Shown here piece by piece: positions 63,129-64,000 of a stretch of DNA of 64,000 bases. Source of the stretch: Streptococcus ilei (GTDB taxonomy: Bacteria; Bacillota; Bacilli; Lactobacillales; Streptococcaceae); NCBI RefSeq assembly GCF_000479335.1, contig NC_022584.1, positions 434,001 to 498,000 on the forward strand, read 5' to 3'. Within the stretch, counting starts at the first letter, position 1; each line of letters begins with the position of its first letter. The position numbers and the translations under genes are program-made. The notes below the pieces were generated by a model. It did no database searches. It had not been told where the DNA came from and saw nothing but the letters and a program-made list of their open reading frames with translations.

Positions 63129-64000
63129 GCTGCTTCACCGTCACAATCAGAATTATAAAGATAAACAGCATCTGACAAGCTACCACTTCCCAGCTCGGGT
63201 AGATCCCTGCCCAATCAATGGTTGGGAAATTACTCAAGAAATGGTTGGGAAGCATATTGGTTAATTGGAGCGCGTGTAGGCTCACCCCTAGCATCTTAAA
63301 GGCCAGAGCATAGATCATCCAAGTCAAGAGGAAGAAAATTTTATGAGACTTGACCAAATGACTTGCCTTAGTCATAAGAATAGCAAGAATGGCTAAAACT
63401 GCAAGAGCTAAGCCGATCCCTAGAAAGAAATCAAAGGAGCGAATACGAGGGAGAATCCCTACATAGAAAAGGATAGTCTCAGCCCCCTCACGGAAGACAG
63501 CTAAGAAACTGAGGGCAAACATAGAAATGAAACTTCCAGTTGCTGTCACAGCCTTCATCTGACTTTCCATGAATTGGTTCCATTTTTTAACGGAGGACTT
63601 GCGATGTAGCCAAATCCCAATGACAATCATCATGCCTACTGCGATAATTCCTACCGCTCCCTCGATCACCTCGCGGTTTGAAGCCGAGGTCACAGCTGGG
63701 AATAAGAATTGAAGAGCTACTGCAATGGCTGCACTGGCCAGGATACCTAGAAGAGCACCTGCATAAACCCATTTCAAGCCTTTGATCAATTTAGCAGATT
63801 TGAGAACTGTCACCAAAGCCATGACAATCAAGAGCGCTTCGACACCCTCGCGTAAGAGGATCAACATAGCGTCAACCGCCGAATAAGAGGCGGTGGTATC
63901 AATAGCAGACAGATCACTAATCAGAGCTTCCAGTTGTTTTTGGTACTTGCTTTCCTTCCCCTTGACCATAATAACTGGACTTTGACTTTCTACTCGGGTA
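63118..64000 (-). CDS. efeU: FTR1 family iron permease, C-terminal part
   Basis: The frame is open to the right edge of the window, so the gene is partial; the ATG at 63969 is probably internal. The visible ~290 residues contain seven membrane helices with both iron-binding REXXE motifs: LLREGVEALLIV and VFREGAETILF. The length of soluble sequence upstream cannot be judged. It belongs to the Efe/FTR1 ferrous iron uptake system and is translationally coupled to tatC. Confidence 0.92.
   Translation of the reverse strand, partial: TRVESQSPVIMVKGKESKYQKQLEALISDLSAIDTTASYSAVDAMLILLREGVEALLIVMALVTVLKSAKLIKGLKWVYAGALLGILASAAIAVALQFLFPAVTSASNREVIEGAVGIIAVGMMIVIGIWLHRKSSVKKWNQFMESQMKAVTATGSFISMFALSFLAVFREGAETILFYVGILPRIRSFDFFLGIGLALAVLAILAILMTKASHLVKSHKIFFLLTWMIYALAFKMLGVSLHALQLTNMLPNHFLSNFPTIDWAGIYPSWEVVACQMLFIFIILIVTVKQHEK

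Noticed and set aside
1..64000. tRNA, rRNA, CRISPR, prophage or transposase genes
   Set aside because: None was recognised on either strand; the repeats at 4205 etc. are dispersed, not an array with spacers.

Overview
The window reads as a low-GC Gram-positive chromosome from an oral Streptococcus of the sanguinis/parasanguinis/mitis kind. This rests on the gene content: a single-recombinase XerS with an adjacent difSL site, a DprA late-competence promoter box, SatD/SatE, PvaA, a cysteine-free MutY, an E3 that carries the lipoyl domain, and a Tat system beside an FTR1-type iron permease. Species assignment is inference. No rRNA, tRNA, CRISPR array, transposase or prophage was seen. The difSL site at 39401-39434 marks the replication terminus. 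To its left, from 10303 on, genes are on the + strand; to its right most are on the - strand.

Layout. 1-10038: prs fragment, CYTH protein, the relQ-nadK-rluD-pta cluster, mutY, a thioredoxin-like protein, phosphoglucomutase, and the coaB-coaC-pantothenate transporter operon. 10303-15115: fhs, a decayed N-acetyltransferase gene, a frameshifted cardiolipin synthase and an AlkD-like gene. 15160-26890: a structured non-coding RNA, DUF3137/LemA, asd-dapA, a stand-alone ATP-cone protein, rbgA-rnhB, a ROK kinase, dprA, topA and satDE. 27064-38196: trmFO, an esterase-esterase-ATP-grasp operon, the pyruvate dehydrogenase operon with lplA, and an unrecognised gene. 38282-46657: xerS/dif, two alpha/beta hydrolases, the ylxM-ffh operon, a GntR regulator, guaA. 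46846-54919: DUF1002 and a nine-gene operon from tdk to pvaA (tdk, GNAT, prfA, prmC, TsaC/Sua5, GNAT, glyA, nucleoid-associated protein, pvaA). 55104-64000: a small RNA, a tautomerase, a MATE exporter, xpt-pbuX behind a guanine riboswitch, guaC, a broken hydrolase, an acetyltransferase, a 41-residue membrane peptide, tatA-tatC and a partial efeU.

The strongest unexplained signal is a family of seven near-identical ~180-bp repeats (at 4205, 5593, 8065, 11985, 46658, 55533 and 57143). Each folds into three consecutive hairpins, has 11-bp imperfect terminal inverted repeats, and ends in an intrinsic terminator. Six of seven sit just downstream of a gene in the same orientation. They look like a MITE-type element that has been adopted as a transcription terminator.

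Other signals: three genes (mutY, coaB, ylxM) whose promoter places the transcript start at or one base before the start codon; a 12-bp palindrome (ACATAA-N6-TTATGT) repeated in gaps; PurR-type boxes at the same distance from the fhs and guaC promoters; a symmetrical operator array before satD; and three broken genes (12208, 12870, 60495). Purine metabolism is a theme: fhs, guaA, guaC, xpt and pbuX all occur here, with two kinds of purine control visible.
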